DNA of 57,152 nucleotides from Prevotella sp. (GCA_017467535.1 JAFUST010000100.1:1-57152), one strand, 5' to 3'. Shown: positions 40,166 to 50,617, counted from the first letter of the stretch. The notes: generated by a model not told the origin, from the sequence alone. Program-made: numbers and translations.

Positions 40166-42145
40166 AACTCAGGGGGTGGGTCTGACTACACCGATGACAA
40201 CATTCGAACTCTGACCGGGACAGAGCACATCCGCCTGCGCCCTGGTATGTACATCGGGCGACTGGGTGACGGCTCGCTGCCCGAAGACGGCATCTACGTG
40301 CTGCTGAAGGAAGTCATCGACAACTCTATCGACGAGTTCAAGATGAAGGCCGGCGACCGCATAGAGATCAATGTGGACGACAATCTGCGGGTCTCCGTGC
40401 GCGACTATGGCCGCGGCATCCCGCAGGGCAAGATGATCGAGGCCGTCAGCGTGCTCAACACGGGCGGCAAGTACGACTCGAAGGCCTTCAAGAAGAGCAT
40501 CGGCCTGAACGGTGTCGGCGTGAAAGCCGTCAACGCGCTGAGCAGCCACTTTGAAGTGCGCTCCTATCGCGACGGCAAAGTGCGCAAGGCTGCCTTCGAG
40601 AAGGGCAAACTGGTGAGCGACGTGACAGAGGACACCCAGGACGAGAACGGCACCTACATCTACTTCGAGCCCGATGACACGCTCTTTCAGAACTACCAGT
40701 TCCACGACGACATCGTGGAGACCATGCTGCGCAACTACACCTATCTTAATATAGGGCTGGCCATCATGTACAACGGTCGCCGCATCCTCTCGCGTCGAGG
40801 CCTGGAGGATCTGCTGAAGGACCGCATGAGTGCCGATGCGCTCTACCCCATCATCCACCTGCAGGGCGAGGACATCGAGATAGCCTTCACCCATGCCAAT
40901 CAGTACGGCGAGGAATACTACTCGTTCGTCAACGGCCAGCATACGACGCAGGGCGGCACCCACCAGAGTGCCTTCAAGGAGCACATCGCCAAGACCATCA
41001 AGGAGTTCTTCCAGAAGAACTTCGAGTATGGCGACATTCGCACGGGCATCGTGGCCGCCATCGCCCTAAACGTGGAGGAACCCATGTTTGAGAGTCAGAC
41101 GAAGATCAAACTGGGCTCGCTTACCATGGCCCCCGTGCCGCCCACCGTCGATGCCGAGCACCCCATGCCGGTCAGCATCAACAAGTATGTGGGTGACTTT
41201 ATCAAGCAGGAGGTGGACAACTACCTGCACAAGAATCCCGACGTGGCCGAGGTGATACAGCAGAAGATTATGGAGAGCGAGAAGGAGCGCAAGGCGATGG
41301 CCGGCGTCACCAAACTGGCCCGCGAACGTGCCAAGAAAGCCAACCTGCACAACCGCAAGTTGCGCGACTGCCGCATCCACTTCAGCGACGTGAAGAACGA
41401 CCGTAAGGAGGAGTCGTGCATCTTCATTACCGAAGGCGACTCGGCCAGTGGCTCCATCACCAAGAGCCGCGACGTGAACACCCAGGCGGTCTTCTCTTTG
41501 AGGGGTAAACCCCTGAACACGTTTGGCCTGACCAAGAAAGTGGTCTACGAGAACGAGGAGTTCAACCTGCTGCAGGCCGCCCTCGACATTGAGGAGGGGC
41601 TCGACACGCTGAGATATAATAAGGTGATCGTGGCCACCGATGCTGATGTGGACGGCATGCATATTCGTCTGCTGATTATCACCTTCTTCCTGCAGTTCTT
41701 CCCCGAACTGATCCGCAAGGGCCACGTCTACGTGCTGCAGACACCGCTCTTTCGCGTCCGCAACCGCCGCACCAAGATCCGCAAGAAGGAAGTGCTGGCA
41801 CAGGAGGATGAGAAGAACGCCAAGAGTCAGAACGCCAAGGCCAAGAGCGACTTCATCACCCGCTATTGCTACAGCGAGGAGGAGCGCCTGAAGGCCATCA
41901 GCGACTTGGGCCCCGATCCCGAGATTACCCGATTCAAGGGTCTGGGCGAGATCTCACCTGAAGAATTTGCCGGTTTCATCGGGCCAGACATCCGCTTGGA
42001 GCAGGTAACGCTGCACAAGACCGACCAGGTGCAGAAACTGCTGGAGTACTATATGGGTAAGAACACGATGGAACGGCAGAATTTCATCATCGACAATCTG
42101 GTTATTGAGGAAGATCGTCCAGAGGAAGAGGAGGACTACGACTAA
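40094..42145 (+). CDS. parE: DNA topoisomerase IV subunit B
   Basis: A 683-residue type II topoisomerase ATPase subunit; with ParC it decatenates daughter chromosomes. The GHKL ATPase domain starts with [26 protein letters not shown] and the ATP-lid region [14 protein letters not shown]. The TOPRIM domain shows [14 protein letters not shown] near 447 and the DADVDG metal motif near 515. ParE is preferred to GyrB because of the short TOPRIM region and the IPxR-like TKIRKKE tail seen in Bacteroidetes ParE. The first 30 residues before [11 protein letters not shown] are extra, and most are encoded by REPIN-like repeat DNA. The ATPase gene follows after six bases. Confidence 0.88.
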   Translation: MTDNNTNIENLGGSDPQPPNLGGLNSGGGSDYTDDNIRTLTGTEHIRLRPGMYIGRLGDGSLPEDGIYVLLKEVIDNSIDEFKMKAGDRIEINVDDNLRVSVRDYGRGIPQGKMIEAVSVLNTGGKYDSKAFKKSIGLNGVGVKAVNALSSHFEVRSYRDGKVRKAAFEKGKLVSDVTEDTQDENGTYIYFEPDDTLFQNYQFHDDIVETMLRNYTYLNIGLAIMYNGRRILSRRGLEDLLKDRMSADALYPIIHLQGEDIEIAFTHANQYGEEYYSFVNGQHTTQGGTHQSAFKEHIAKTIKEFFQKNFEYGDIRTGIVAAIALNVEEPMFESQTKIKLGSLTMAPVPPTVDAEHPMPVSINKYVGDFIKQEVDNYLHKNPDVAEVIQQKIMESEKERKAMAGVTKLARERAKKANLHNRKLRDCRIHFSDVKNDRKEESCIFITEGDSASGSITKSRDVNTQAVFSLRGKPLNTFGLTKKVVYENEEFNLLQAALDIEEGLDTLRYNKVIVATDADVDGMHIRLLIITFFLQFFPELIRKGHVYVLQTPLFRVRNRRTKIRKKEVLAQEDEKNAKSQNAKAKSDFITRYCYSEEERLKAISDLGPDPEITRFKGLGEISPEEFAGFIGPDIRLEQVTLHKTDQVQKLLEYYMGKNTMERQNFIIDNLVIEEDRPEEEEDYD

Positions 42146-42151
42146 CGGCAG

Positions 42152-45001
42152 ATGGGCATGACCGCAGCGCATCACTATACAGGTCTGACCGATGCCCAGG
42201 TGTTGGAAAGCCGCAGGAAGTATGGCATCAACGTGCTGACGCCTCCTGAGAGGGACACGCTTTGGGACCGTCTTTGGCGGGCCTGTAGGCACTGGATCAC
42301 CATCCTGCTGGTCGTGATGCTCGTGGGTTCGCTGGTGGCAGCGGTCTGTCTGGCAGGTTCGATGGGGGCCGCCGTTTGGGTGATGCCCGCCATCCTGCTC
42401 GTGGCAACGCTCATGATTATGCTGGTGGGCTTCTTTGGCGGCTATAGTGATCCGCTCTATCGCATACTAATTGTCGTCTTCATCCTTTCTATAGGCATCT
42501 CCATCTATGAGTTTGAGTGGGGCGGCGAAGGGGTGTCCACCTTCTTCGAGCCTATCGGCATCATCGTGGCCTTGTTGCTGGCCACGGGTGTGGCCTTTGT
42601 CCTGGAGCGCAACAACGAAAAGACATTCCAGAGCCTGAACGAAGTGAACGACGACACGCTGGTGAAGGTCATCCGCAACGACCGGGTCAGCCAGGTACCG
42701 CGCCGCGATATCGTGGTGGGCGACATCGTCATTCTGGAAACGGGCGAAGAGGTGCCTGCCGACTGCGAACTGCTGGAGTCGCTCAACCTGACAGTCAATG
42801 AGTCATCGCTGACGGGTGAACTGCAGGCCGAGAAGACAACTGACGAGACGGCTTTCGACAAGGAGGCCACCTATCCTTCGAACCACATCATGAAGGGAAC
42901 GACCCTCATTGAGGGCTACTGCACGGCTCGCGTGCTCCAGGTGGGTGATGCCACCGAGAGCGGACGGGTGTTTGAGGCGGCCCAGGTGGACGAGGGCGAT
43001 CCCACGCCGCTGAGCGAGAAACTGAACCGGCTGGCGGGCTGGATCACGAAGGCCAGTTACCTGATTGCGGCCCTGATCATTGTGGGGCGCGTGGTGGTCT
43101 ATGCCTTTGTGAGCGACGATACTGACTTCAGCACGACCGATGACTGGCTGGGCTTCATTTCCTTTGTGCTCCACACCATCATGATAGCCGTTACACTCGT
43201 GGTGGTGGCCGTGCCCGAGGGCCTGCCCATGAGCGTCACGCTCAGCCTGGCCTTCAGTATGCGAAAGTTGATGAAGGAGAACACGCTGCCCCGCACGATG
43301 CATGCCTGCGAGACGATGGGGGCTGCCTCGGTCATCTGTACCGACAAGACGGGCACGCTGACGCAGAACCTGATGCAGGTGGCCGAGGTCAAACTGGAGC
43401 AGGACCTCAGCGACGGCCTGCTGGCAGAGATGCTGGCCGTGAACACAACGGCTAACCTCGACACGCAGGACTCTGGCACCAAGGCCATCGGCAACCCCAC
43501 CGAGGGGGCCCTGCTATTGTGGCTCTACGGCCGAGGCACCAACTATCTGCCTATCCGCGAATCGGTAGCGATTGTTGACCGTCTGCCTTTCTCCACCATC
43601 AATAAGTATATGGGCACCATCGTCCAGTCGGCTGTCACAGGTCGGCGGATGCTCTATGTCAAGGGAGCGCCGGAAGTGGTGATGGGTCTCTCGGCCATAT
43701 CGGCAGAGGCGCGCCAAGCCTACGACGCCCTGCTGAAGGACTATCAGGACCGAGGCATGCGCACGTTGGCTCTGGCCTATCGGGAGGTGGACGAGGGCAG
43801 GAAGCCCTTCAGCGACGGGCGGCTGAATGTGAGCGGCCTGCACTTTGCAGGCATCTTCGCCATCAGCGACCCCGTGCGCCAGGAGGTGCCCGCCGCCATC
43901 AGGAGTTGTCTCAATGCCGGCATTCTGGTGAAAATTGTCACGGGCGATACGCCTGGCACGGCACGAGAGATTGGGCGGCAGATAGGCCTGTGGACCGACG
44001 CGGACACGGAGCGCAACATCATGACGGGCACCGAGTTTGCTGCCATGAGCGATGAGCAACTGGCCGAGCGGGTGGAAGACATCAAGATACTGTCGCGGGC
44101 ACGGCCTAACGATAAGGAGAGACTGGTACATCTGCTGAGGAGCCGCGGACTGGTGGTGGCCGCTACGGGCGACGGCACCAACGATGCACCGGCCCTGAAT
44201 GCGGCTGATGTTGGCCTATCGATGGGCGACGGCACAGCCGTGGCCAAGGAGGCCAGCGACATGACCATCCAGGACAATTCGTTCTCCACCATCGCCCGTG
44301 CCGTAATGTGGGGTCGCTCGCTCTATAAGAACATCCAGCGCTTCATCCTGTTCCAGATGACCATCAATGTGGCGGCCTGCCTGGTGGTACTCATCGGCGC
44401 TTTTGTAGGGCGCGAGTCACCGCTCACGGTCACGCAGATGCTGTGGGTCAACCTCATCATGGACACCTTTGCCGCCATTGCCCTGGCCTCGCTGCCACCC
44501 AGTCCTCAGGTGATGCAGGAGAAGCCGCGACGCATCAGCGACTCCATCGTCAGTCGCGAGATGGCCTGGAGCATTCTCGGCGTGGGAGGTCTCTTCACCG
44601 TCTTGCTGACGACTCTGCTGCTGGTCTTTGAGCATACTAAGATAGGGACGGTGGACGATCTGCTGACCTGTCAACTGGGGGCCTACGATGGTCTTGACAC
44701 CAAGGAACTGAGTCTCTTCTTCACCATCTTTGTCATGCTGCAGTTCTGGAATATGTTCAACGCCAAGGCCTTCATGACGGGCCGGTCGGCCTTTGCCCGC
44801 ATCAGCGAGTGCAGGGGCTTCATGTTCATTGCAGCCATCATATTGGTAGGACAGATTATCATCGTACAACTGGGTGGACAGATGTTTGGCGTGGAGCCGT
44901 TGATGCTAACCGACTGGGCTGCCATCATCATCGGCACGTCGGCTGTCCTCTGGACAGGAGAAATAGTGAGATTTATCAACAGACGAATAAAAACATCATA
45001 A
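42152..45001 (+). CDS. P-type calcium-transporting ATPase
   Basis: A 949-residue P2-type ATPase that pumps Ca2+ out of the cytoplasm. The N-terminal cation-ATPase domain is at about 5-60. The first helix pair is followed by the actuator domain with NESSLTGE near 215. The phosphorylation motif CTDKTGTLT has its Asp near 397. The nucleotide domain contains KGAPEVVM, and the hinge has TGDGTNDAPAL near 672. The last six helices carry NVAACLV and MLWVNLIMDTFAAIALA, the cation-binding segments of PMR1/SERCA-like pumps. All functional motifs are present. It sits between parE and the processing protease in a tight run of genes. Confidence 0.93.
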   Translation: MGMTAAHHYTGLTDAQVLESRRKYGINVLTPPERDTLWDRLWRACRHWITILLVVMLVGSLVAAVCLAGSMGAAVWVMPAILLVATLMIMLVGFFGGYSDPLYRILIVVFILSIGISIYEFEWGGEGVSTFFEPIGIIVALLLATGVAFVLERNNEKTFQSLNEVNDDTLVKVIRNDRVSQVPRRDIVVGDIVILETGEEVPADCELLESLNLTVNESSLTGELQAEKTTDETAFDKEATYPSNHIMKGTTLIEGYCTARVLQVGDATESGRVFEAAQVDEGDPTPLSEKLNRLAGWITKASYLIAALIIVGRVVVYAFVSDDTDFSTTDDWLGFISFVLHTIMIAVTLVVVAVPEGLPMSVTLSLAFSMRKLMKENTLPRTMHACETMGAASVICTDKTGTLTQNLMQVAEVKLEQDLSDGLLAEMLAVNTTANLDTQDSGTKAIGNPTEGALLLWLYGRGTNYLPIRESVAIVDRLPFSTINKYMGTIVQSAVTGRRMLYVKGAPEVVMGLSAISAEARQAYDALLKDYQDRGMRTLALAYREVDEGRKPFSDGRLNVSGLHFAGIFAISDPVRQEVPAAIRSCLNAGILVKIVTGDTPGTAREIGRQIGLWTDADTERNIMTGTEFAAMSDEQLAERVEDIKILSRARPNDKERLVHLLRSRGLVVAATGDGTNDAPALNAADVGLSMGDGTAVAKEASDMTIQDNSFSTIARAVMWGRSLYKNIQRFILFQMTINVAACLVVLIGAFVGRESPLTVTQMLWVNLIMDTFAAIALASLPPSPQVMQEKPRRISDSIVSREMAWSILGVGGLFTVLLTTLLLVFEHTKIGTVDDLLTCQLGAYDGLDTKELSLFFTIFVMLQFWNMFNAKAFMTGRSAFARISECRGFMFIAAIILVGQIIIVQLGGQMFGVEPLMLTDWAAIIIGTSAVLWTGEIVRFINRRIKTS

Positions 45002-45015
45002 AGGATTTAAGGTAT

Positions 45016-46602
45016 ATGCTGAAACAAACCCTGACAATTGCCGCTCTGGCCCTTGGGCTGACGGTGCAGGCGCAGATGCGACCTGACAGCGAGAATGCAC
45101 TGCGCAAACTGAATATTGCAGAGATGGCCGTCAAGAACCTCTATGTGGAGGAAGTGGACGAGCAGAAACTGGTGGAGGATGCCATACGCGGCATGCTGGA
45201 GAAACTGGACCCGCACTCCAGTTACTCCACGCCCAAGGAGACCAAGGCGATGACAGAGCCCCTGAACGGTTCGTTCGAAGGTATCGGCGTGCAGTTTAAT
45301 ATGGTGGACGACACGCTCATGGTCATACAGCCCGTCATCAATGGCCCGTCGGAAAAGGTGGGCATCGTGGCTGGCGACCGCATCGTGATGGTCAACGACA
45401 CGACCATTGCAGGCGTGAAGATGACGAAGGAGGAGATTATGCGCCGCCTGCGCGGTCCCAAGGGTACGATAGCCGACCTGCGTGTGGTGCGTCCGGGCAT
45501 CAAGGATTTGCTGACCTTCAAGGTGAAGCGCGACAAGATTCCCGTCCATTCCATCGATGCTACCTATATGCTACGGCCGGGCATCGGCTATATCCGCATC
45601 GGCAATTTTAGTGCCACCACCTACGATGAATTCATGGAAAGTATGGACAACCTGAAGCGGCAGGGCATGAAGAATCTTGTGCTCGACCTTCAGGAGAATG
45701 GGGGCGGTTATCTGCAGGCTGCTGCCGACCTGGCCGGCGAGTTCCTCGATGCTGGCGACCTGATAGTCTATACCGAGGGCCGTCGTGTGCAGCGTCGTGA
45801 GTATAGGGCTCCGGGCAATGGTGGTTTCCGTAGCGGTAAGGTGGTAGTGTTGGTGGACCAATATACGGCTTCGGCAGCAGAGATTGTGACGGGTGCCATC
45901 CAGGATCAGGACCGCGGTATGGTGGTGGGACGCCGCACCTATGGCAAGGGCCTCGTTCAGCGGCCTATCGACTTGCCCGACGGTTCGATGATCCGTCTGA
46001 CCATTGCCCACTACTACACGCCTTCCGGTCGTTGCATCCAGAAGCCTTACGAGAAGGGAAACAAGAAGAGTTACGACCAGGACATCGTGAACCGCCTGAA
46101 CCACGGCGAACTGACCAATGCCGACAGCATCCACTTTGCCGACTCGCTGAAGTTTGAAACGCTGAAGCAGCATCGCACGGTCTATGGTGGCGGTGGCATC
46201 ATGCCCGACTACTTCATTCCCCTCGATACGACCAGGTACACCAAGTATCATCGTGAACTCTCGGCCAAGAGCATCATCATCCAGCAGAACCTGCGCTATG
46301 TAGACCAGAACCGCAAGACGCTGCATAAGAAGTACGACACACGTGACCAGGCCGTGGGCTTCAAGGAATTCAAGGAGGAGTTTGAGGTGCCCCGCAAGTT
46401 GATAGATGACATCGTGGCCGAGGGCAAGAAGCAGAACATCAATCCAAAGGATGAGGCTGAGATGCAGCAGACGCTGCCCTATCTGCGTCTGCAACTGAAA
46501 GCCCTCATAGCCCGCGACCTGTGGGATATGAGTGAATACTTCTCTATCATCAACGAGGACAGCGAAGCCGTCAAAAAAGCCTTGGAACTACTCTCAGAGT
46601 AG
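45016..46602 (+). CDS. C-terminal processing peptidase (S41 family)
   Basis: A 528-residue periplasmic protease. The signal peptide MLKQTLTIAALALGLTVQAQ sets the start at 45016, though the frame is open further upstream. A PDZ domain (about 80-165: GSFEGIGVQFNMVDDTLMV…GPSEKVGI) precedes the S41 catalytic domain. The Ser-Lys dyad is S286 (TASAAEI) and K311 (RRTYGKGLVQ), 25 residues apart as in Prc/CtpA. The C-terminal 150 residues are helical. It trims the ends of exported proteins. The stop overlaps the 3-prime end of the convergent ybeY gene by nine bases. Confidence 0.92.
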   Translation: MLKQTLTIAALALGLTVQAQMRPDSENALRKLNIAEMAVKNLYVEEVDEQKLVEDAIRGMLEKLDPHSSYSTPKETKAMTEPLNGSFEGIGVQFNMVDDTLMVIQPVINGPSEKVGIVAGDRIVMVNDTTIAGVKMTKEEIMRRLRGPKGTIADLRVVRPGIKDLLTFKVKRDKIPVHSIDATYMLRPGIGYIRIGNFSATTYDEFMESMDNLKRQGMKNLVLDLQENGGGYLQAAADLAGEFLDAGDLIVYTEGRRVQRREYRAPGNGGFRSGKVVVLVDQYTASAAEIVTGAIQDQDRGMVVGRRTYGKGLVQRPIDLPDGSMIRLTIAHYYTPSGRCIQKPYEKGNKKSYDQDIVNRLNHGELTNADSIHFADSLKFETLKQHRTVYGGGGIMPDYFIPLDTTRYTKYHRELSAKSIIIQQNLRYVDQNRKTLHKKYDTRDQAVGFKEFKEEFEVPRKLIDDIVAEGKKQNINPKDEAEMQQTLPYLRLQLKALIARDLWDMSEYFSIINEDSEAVKKALELLSE

Positions 46603-47004
46603 GGCCAAGGCCTTGTTTTCAGCGGCTTCCATCACTTCGCGTTCCCCTGGGCCTTTGTCGTTGATGCCGCAGAGGTGCAGTATGCCGTGTATGATGACGC
46701 GGTGCAGTTCTTCGTCGTAATCCTTGTGGAAGAGTTCTGCATTCGAGCGCACCGTGTCGAGCGAGATGACCAGGTCTCCGTTTAGCACGTCATCCTCGCA
46801 GTAGTCGAAGGTGATGATATCCGTATAGTAGTCGTGTCCCAGATATTCACGATTCACTTCCAGGATGTGCTCGTCGTCACAAAACAGGTAGCCCACCTCG
46901 CCCACCTTCTTCCCGTAGGTGGCGGCCACGCGCCGAATCCAGGCTGAGGTGTCCCTGCGCCTGATGTTCGGCATCTTTATGTTTTCTGTGCTATATGTAA
47001 TCAT
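46594..47004 (-). CDS. ybeY: Endoribonuclease YbeY (rRNA maturation factor)
   Basis: A 136-residue metal-dependent endoribonuclease that acts in 16S rRNA 3-prime maturation. The signature HGILHLCGINDKGPGE supplies the metal site. The first two histidines are present, but the third ligand position is Asp (GIND) instead of the His of the E. coli motif (GYDH), which I believe is a Bacteroidetes variant. Central strands VGYLFCDDEHILEVNREYLGHDYYTDIITFDY are typical. Its start overlaps the coaD stop by four bases, so coaD-ybeY is an operon. The last nine bases overlap the convergent protease gene. Confidence 0.92.
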   Translation of the reverse strand: MITYSTENIKMPNIRRRDTSAWIRRVAATYGKKVGEVGYLFCDDEHILEVNREYLGHDYYTDIITFDYCEDDVLNGDLVISLDTVRSNAELFHKDYDEELHRVIIHGILHLCGINDKGPGEREVMEAAENKALALL

Positions 47005-47462
47005 TTCTTCTTTGGTAAATAGTCTGAAGTGTCTACGCCGAAGTGTTCCAGTTCGCGTACCATGCTCGATGAAATCGAGGATAATTGCGGTTCGCTGTAG
47101 AGCAGCAGGGTCTCCACTTCGCCGTTGGTGAGTTGGCGGTTTACGTCGGCTTGCTCGCGTTCATACTCAAAGTCTTTCACCGATCGCACACCTTTTATGA
47201 TATAATGGGCCCCCACGCTACGGGCCAGGTCGACAGCCAGGCCATAGTAGGTTCTCACTTCTATGCGGGGCTCGTCTTCGTAGAGCCGGGCGATGGCCTG
47301 CATGCGCTCCTCAGCCGATCGCATACCGGGTTTCTGCACATGGTCGCCCACCACGCCGATGACCAGTCGGTCGAACAGAGGTAATGCCCGGCGCACGATG
47401 GAATTGTGGCCGACGGTGAAGGGGTTGAAACTCCCCACAAAGATACCTGTTTTCTCTTTCAT
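47001..47462 (-). CDS. coaD: Phosphopantetheine adenylyltransferase
   Basis: A 153-residue enzyme for the fourth step of coenzyme A synthesis. The nucleotidyltransferase motif GSFNPFTVGHNSI lies at the N-terminus, ADVNRQLT marks the pantetheine pocket and ISSSMVRELEHFG is the second ATP motif. The ATG at 47462 was chosen because translation from an upstream in-frame ATG adds ten residues that run through the -7 box. With the box ending four bases before this ATG, the mRNA is expected to be leaderless. It overlaps ybeY by four bases. Confidence 0.93.
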   Translation of the reverse strand: MKEKTGIFVGSFNPFTVGHNSIVRRALPLFDRLVIGVVGDHVQKPGMRSAEERMQAIARLYEDEPRIEVRTYYGLAVDLARSVGAHYIIKGVRSVKDFEYEREQADVNRQLTNGEVETLLLYSEPQLSSISSSMVRELEHFGVDTSDYLPKKK

Positions 47463-47466
47463 GGGG

Positions 47467-47474
47467 CAAAAGTA
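47467..47474 (-). promoter_or_regulatory. -7 promoter element for coaD
   Basis: TACTTTTG on the minus strand ends only four bases before the coaD ATG. This implies transcription starting at or next to the start codon. Confidence 0.5.
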
Positions 47475-47525
47475 CAAAAAAAAAAGGAGCAAAACAAATA
47501 ATCGCTCCCTTTTTTGTGCTTGTGC

Positions 47526-47735
47526 TTACTTTCTCCTGAACGTGTCTTTCGACAATTCCTTGAAGAAGTCGTAGTTCAGCACACGGCAGAACTTCTGCAG
47601 CAGTCCTGTGTTGATATCCTCACGCTCGAAGATGTTGTAGACGTTGGTGCGCTCGCACTCAATCTGCTTTGCCATCCAGATGACGGAGACCTTACGCTCG
47701 GCCATCACTTCCTTGATTCTTTGTCCAATATGCAT
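47526..47735 (-). CDS. Small XRE-type helix-turn-helix protein
   Basis: A 69-residue protein that fits a bare XRE DNA-binding domain: MHIGQRIKEVMAERKVSVIWMAKQIECERTNVYNIF covers helices 1-3, followed by the LLQKFCRVLNYDFF helix typical of Cro/C1 repressors. It has no partner domain. The gene begins 25 bp after the end of the hybrid sensor gene and runs the same way, so both may be on one transcript. Related single-domain proteins occur next to regulators and toxin genes; no toxin is seen here. Confidence 0.72.
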   Translation of the reverse strand: MHIGQRIKEVMAERKVSVIWMAKQIECERTNVYNIFEREDINTGLLQKFCRVLNYDFFKELSKDTFRRK

Positions 47736-47760
47736 AGTTCCAAAGGTTTAAATGAGTTAA

Positions 47761-50598
47761 TTAATCTATTTGTCTGTATTTCGTTGGAGTCATGTCGAAT
47801 GTCTGCTTGAAGATACGACTGAAGTAGGCCACGTCGTCGAAGCCGCATCTTTGTGCCACATCGCCGATGGGCATATTGAGGTCGGCCTTCAGCAGTCGCT
47901 TGGCTTGAGTCATGCGCAGTCGCATGATGTAGGTAGAGGAGTTGCTGCCGGTGATGGTCATGACCTTGCGGTTCAGGTGGGCACGGCTGACGGCCATCTC
48001 GTCGGCTACGGCCTCCATGCTGACGTTGCCGCGGGCCATCAGGCGATAGACCACTGAGACCAGTTTGTTCATGAACTGCTGATCATCAGCCGACAGTCGG
48101 GTGTTCTTGTCCGGTGCGTCGAAGCCTATCTGGCTGAGCATCGTTGTTATCTTCTGCTGGCTTTCCAGTAGTTTCTCTACCCTGACCAGCAGTTCCTCAG
48201 AGTTGAAGGGCTTGACCAGATAGGCGTCAGCACCGGCCTTGAGGCCTTGTATGCGGTCTTCCTCAGTGGTCTTGGCCGTGATGATAATGATGGGTATGTG
48301 CCCCAGTTGGTCGTCCTTCTTGATTTGCCGGCAGAGTTCCATGCCGTTGAGTTCGCCGGGCATCATAATGTCTGTGATGATCAGGTTGGGTAATATCTCC
48401 CGTGCTTTCTGAAGTCCGTCAGTGCCGTTTCGGGCATAGAACAACTGAGCCTTGCAGAGTTGTATGCCGATGTAGTAGGCGATGTCCTGGTTGTCCTCCA
48501 CGATGAGTATCTTGCAGTCGCTCTGGTGCTGGGTGTCGTTGCTGCTTGGGCTGTCTATGTTGGCTGAATTCTCGTTGGTTTCCGTGATGGGATTGCAGGC
48601 CAGTGTTTCTGTGTTCTCATTCCATACTTCGGTCGTGTTGGCATGCTTCATCGGCAGAAGGATAGTGAATGTGGAACCTTGACCCTCGATGCTGTCTACA
48701 CTGATGTCGCCATTCAGTGCCTCGACGATCATTTTCGTCAGAGAGAGTCCGACACCAGTTCCGATGTCACCGGCATTCTGCCTGCCCTCGAAGAAAGGCT
48801 CGAAGATATGGGGCATATCTTCTGCATTGATGCCCCGACCGGTATCGAACACCTGTATCTTGACCCTGTTGCTGGCGGTCTGTTCCAGCGTGAGGTTCAC
48901 TTTTCCGTATTTGGGCGTGTATTTGATGGAATTGGAAAGCAGGTTGGAGATGATCTTCTGCACGTAGTTGGGTACGAAGTCCATGTCGATGCGAGTCATC
49001 GAGTGGGTGTAGGTCAATTCCTGACACTTGCTGTCGGCATAGGGCTGGAAGTACTGGATGATCATCTCCACATAGGCCACGATGTTGCCGTGGACCCATT
49101 GGGGCGTGCCAACGGCAGAGCGCACCTTGGAGATGTCGAGCAGTTGGTTGATGAGACCGAGCAGCGAGTTGCTCTGACGGACAATCATCTTGGCCGACGA
49201 GCGCACCTGCCCCATGTCCTCCACCTCCTGGTCTTCCAACTGATGACCTAGTCCGAGGATGACCGTCAGGGGTGTCCGAAACTCGTGGGTGATGTTGGTG
49301 AAGAAGTCTTCGCGGGTCTTCTGCGTCTTCTGCATCATCCGCTGTTTGGCCATCCTCAGGCGCAAGCGGTACCATAGATATATCAGGAAGATGATGGCCA
49401 GCAGGATGATGAAACTGGTGACGTAGATGATGATCACTCGTTGCGACCTCATGTGGCGCAGGTCTTCGGTCACGGCTATCAGTTCATTCTGCTGCCGCTT
49501 GCTGTCAATGGCGATATTCATGTTCTGGATGTTGGTCATCTTCTGCAGATTGACCACGCTATCTCTCATCTGGTCGTACAGCAGGTGGTGCTGCAGAGCC
49601 TGCCTGATGTCACCTTTCTCCTCGTACAGTTCGTAGAGCAGCCTGTGCACCTGGGCCATGTGTTCCCTCGAACCGATGCGTTGAGCCGTCTCGTTGGCTT
49701 CGTTCAGTTCCTCTTGTGCCTGGTCGAACTGATGCTGCCTGATGTAGATGCCGGCGATGCCAAGCATGATATCCAATCGGTGCCACTCATCCTTGCTCTG
49801 CGACATCAGGTCGCTGGCTATGGTGTATTCCTTGAGAGCCTCTTCCAGTTGACCTTCTTTCTCGTAGAGTTCGCCGAAGTGCTGATGGCTGATGGCGATG
49901 CCAAGCGTGGTGCCGGCCTGCTCGTTCATGCTCAGCGACTCTTGATAGTACGCCCATGCCGAGTCGTGCTGACCGGCCATCTCCTTGATATAGCCCAGAT
50001 TGGCCAGGTTGATGGCCTGCCCGAGCGCACTGCCCAGGGCACGTTCGCCCTGTAGGGCCTGCCGCAGACAACTGTCGGCCTGGCTCCAGTCTTGCAGCGT
50101 CAGGTAGACATTGCCCATTCCGTTGAGAGCCATCACGCGGCATTTCTGGGCAATGGCACCGCTGTGGTCGGCCTTTTCCATGATGAGCGTCAAGGCCTGC
50201 AAATGATTGTGTGTGGCTTCTTCCAGTTGGCCCACCCGCCTGAAGTCGGTGCCGATGCAGTTGTAGGCCTGCGCCATCTCCAGGGTGTCCTCCGCTTCGA
50301 CGGCTAATTGCAGTTCCTGCATGTGGTACTCAATGGCATCCGCGAAGTGGCTCTGATCGCGCATCTTTCTGCCCAGTGCCTTCAGCGTGGCCATCTGCCC
50401 CAGCAGATTGTTGTCTTTGGCAAACTGGCGGTTCTGTTCCAGAAGTGAGTCGGTGTTTCTGATGCTTCCTATGGTAGAGTCCATCGCGGTGCGTTCCTCG
50501 TCGGTGAAATCGGCAGACCTGTGTGACTGCTGGCAAGCGAGCGTCAGCAGTAGGATGCACAGGGCGAGTGGAATCCGCAATAACTTAGATTCTATCAT
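47761..50598 (-). CDS. TPR-sensor hybrid two-component system protein with AraC output
   Basis: A 945-residue hybrid regulator. MIESKLLRIPLALCILLLTLAC is a lipoprotein-like signal sequence. TPR helices fill about 50-370 as the periplasmic sensor, and a membrane helix lies near 390-412. The kinase has its His in ITHEFRTPLTVILG near 440, a SNLLSNSIKYTP ATP block and DTGRGINAEDMPHIFEPFF. A receiver follows with IVEDNQDI and the phospho-acceptor Asp in ITDIMMPGE near 740, then an AraC HTH (about 840-945). The whole phosphorelay is in one protein. The sensor is TPR-based rather than the propeller used by polysaccharide HTCS, so the signal is open. An ATG three codons upstream lies almost at the predicted transcription start. 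Confidence 0.9.
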   Translation of the reverse strand: MIESKLLRIPLALCILLLTLACQQSHRSADFTDEERTAMDSTIGSIRNTDSLLEQNRQFAKDNNLLGQMATLKALGRKMRDQSHFADAIEYHMQELQLAVEAEDTLEMAQAYNCIGTDFRRVGQLEEATHNHLQALTLIMEKADHSGAIAQKCRVMALNGMGNVYLTLQDWSQADSCLRQALQGERALGSALGQAINLANLGYIKEMAGQHDSAWAYYQESLSMNEQAGTTLGIAISHQHFGELYEKEGQLEEALKEYTIASDLMSQSKDEWHRLDIMLGIAGIYIRQHQFDQAQEELNEANETAQRIGSREHMAQVHRLLYELYEEKGDIRQALQHHLLYDQMRDSVVNLQKMTNIQNMNIAIDSKRQQNELIAVTEDLRHMRSQRVIIIYVTSFIILLAIIFLIYLWYRLRLRMAKQRMMQKTQKTREDFFTNITHEFRTPLTVILGLGHQLEDQEVEDMGQVRSSAKMIVRQSNSLLGLINQLLDISKVRSAVGTPQWVHGNIVAYVEMIIQYFQPYADSKCQELTYTHSMTRIDMDFVPNYVQKIISNLLSNSIKYTPKYGKVNLTLEQTASNRVKIQVFDTGRGINAEDMPHIFEPFFEGRQNAGDIGTGVGLSLTKMIVEALNGDISVDSIEGQGSTFTILLPMKHANTTEVWNENTETLACNPITETNENSANIDSPSSNDTQHQSDCKILIVEDNQDIAYYIGIQLCKAQLFYARNGTDGLQKAREILPNLIITDIMMPGELNGMELCRQIKKDDQLGHIPIIIITAKTTEEDRIQGLKAGADAYLVKPFNSEELLVRVEKLLESQQKITTMLSQIGFDAPDKNTRLSADDQQFMNKLVSVVYRLMARGNVSMEAVADEMAVSRAHLNRKVMTITGSNSSTYIMRLRMTQAKRLLKADLNMPIGDVAQRCGFDDVAYFSRIFKQTFDMTPTKYRQID

Positions 50599-50617
50599 AG
50601 TACACATATATGTGGTG

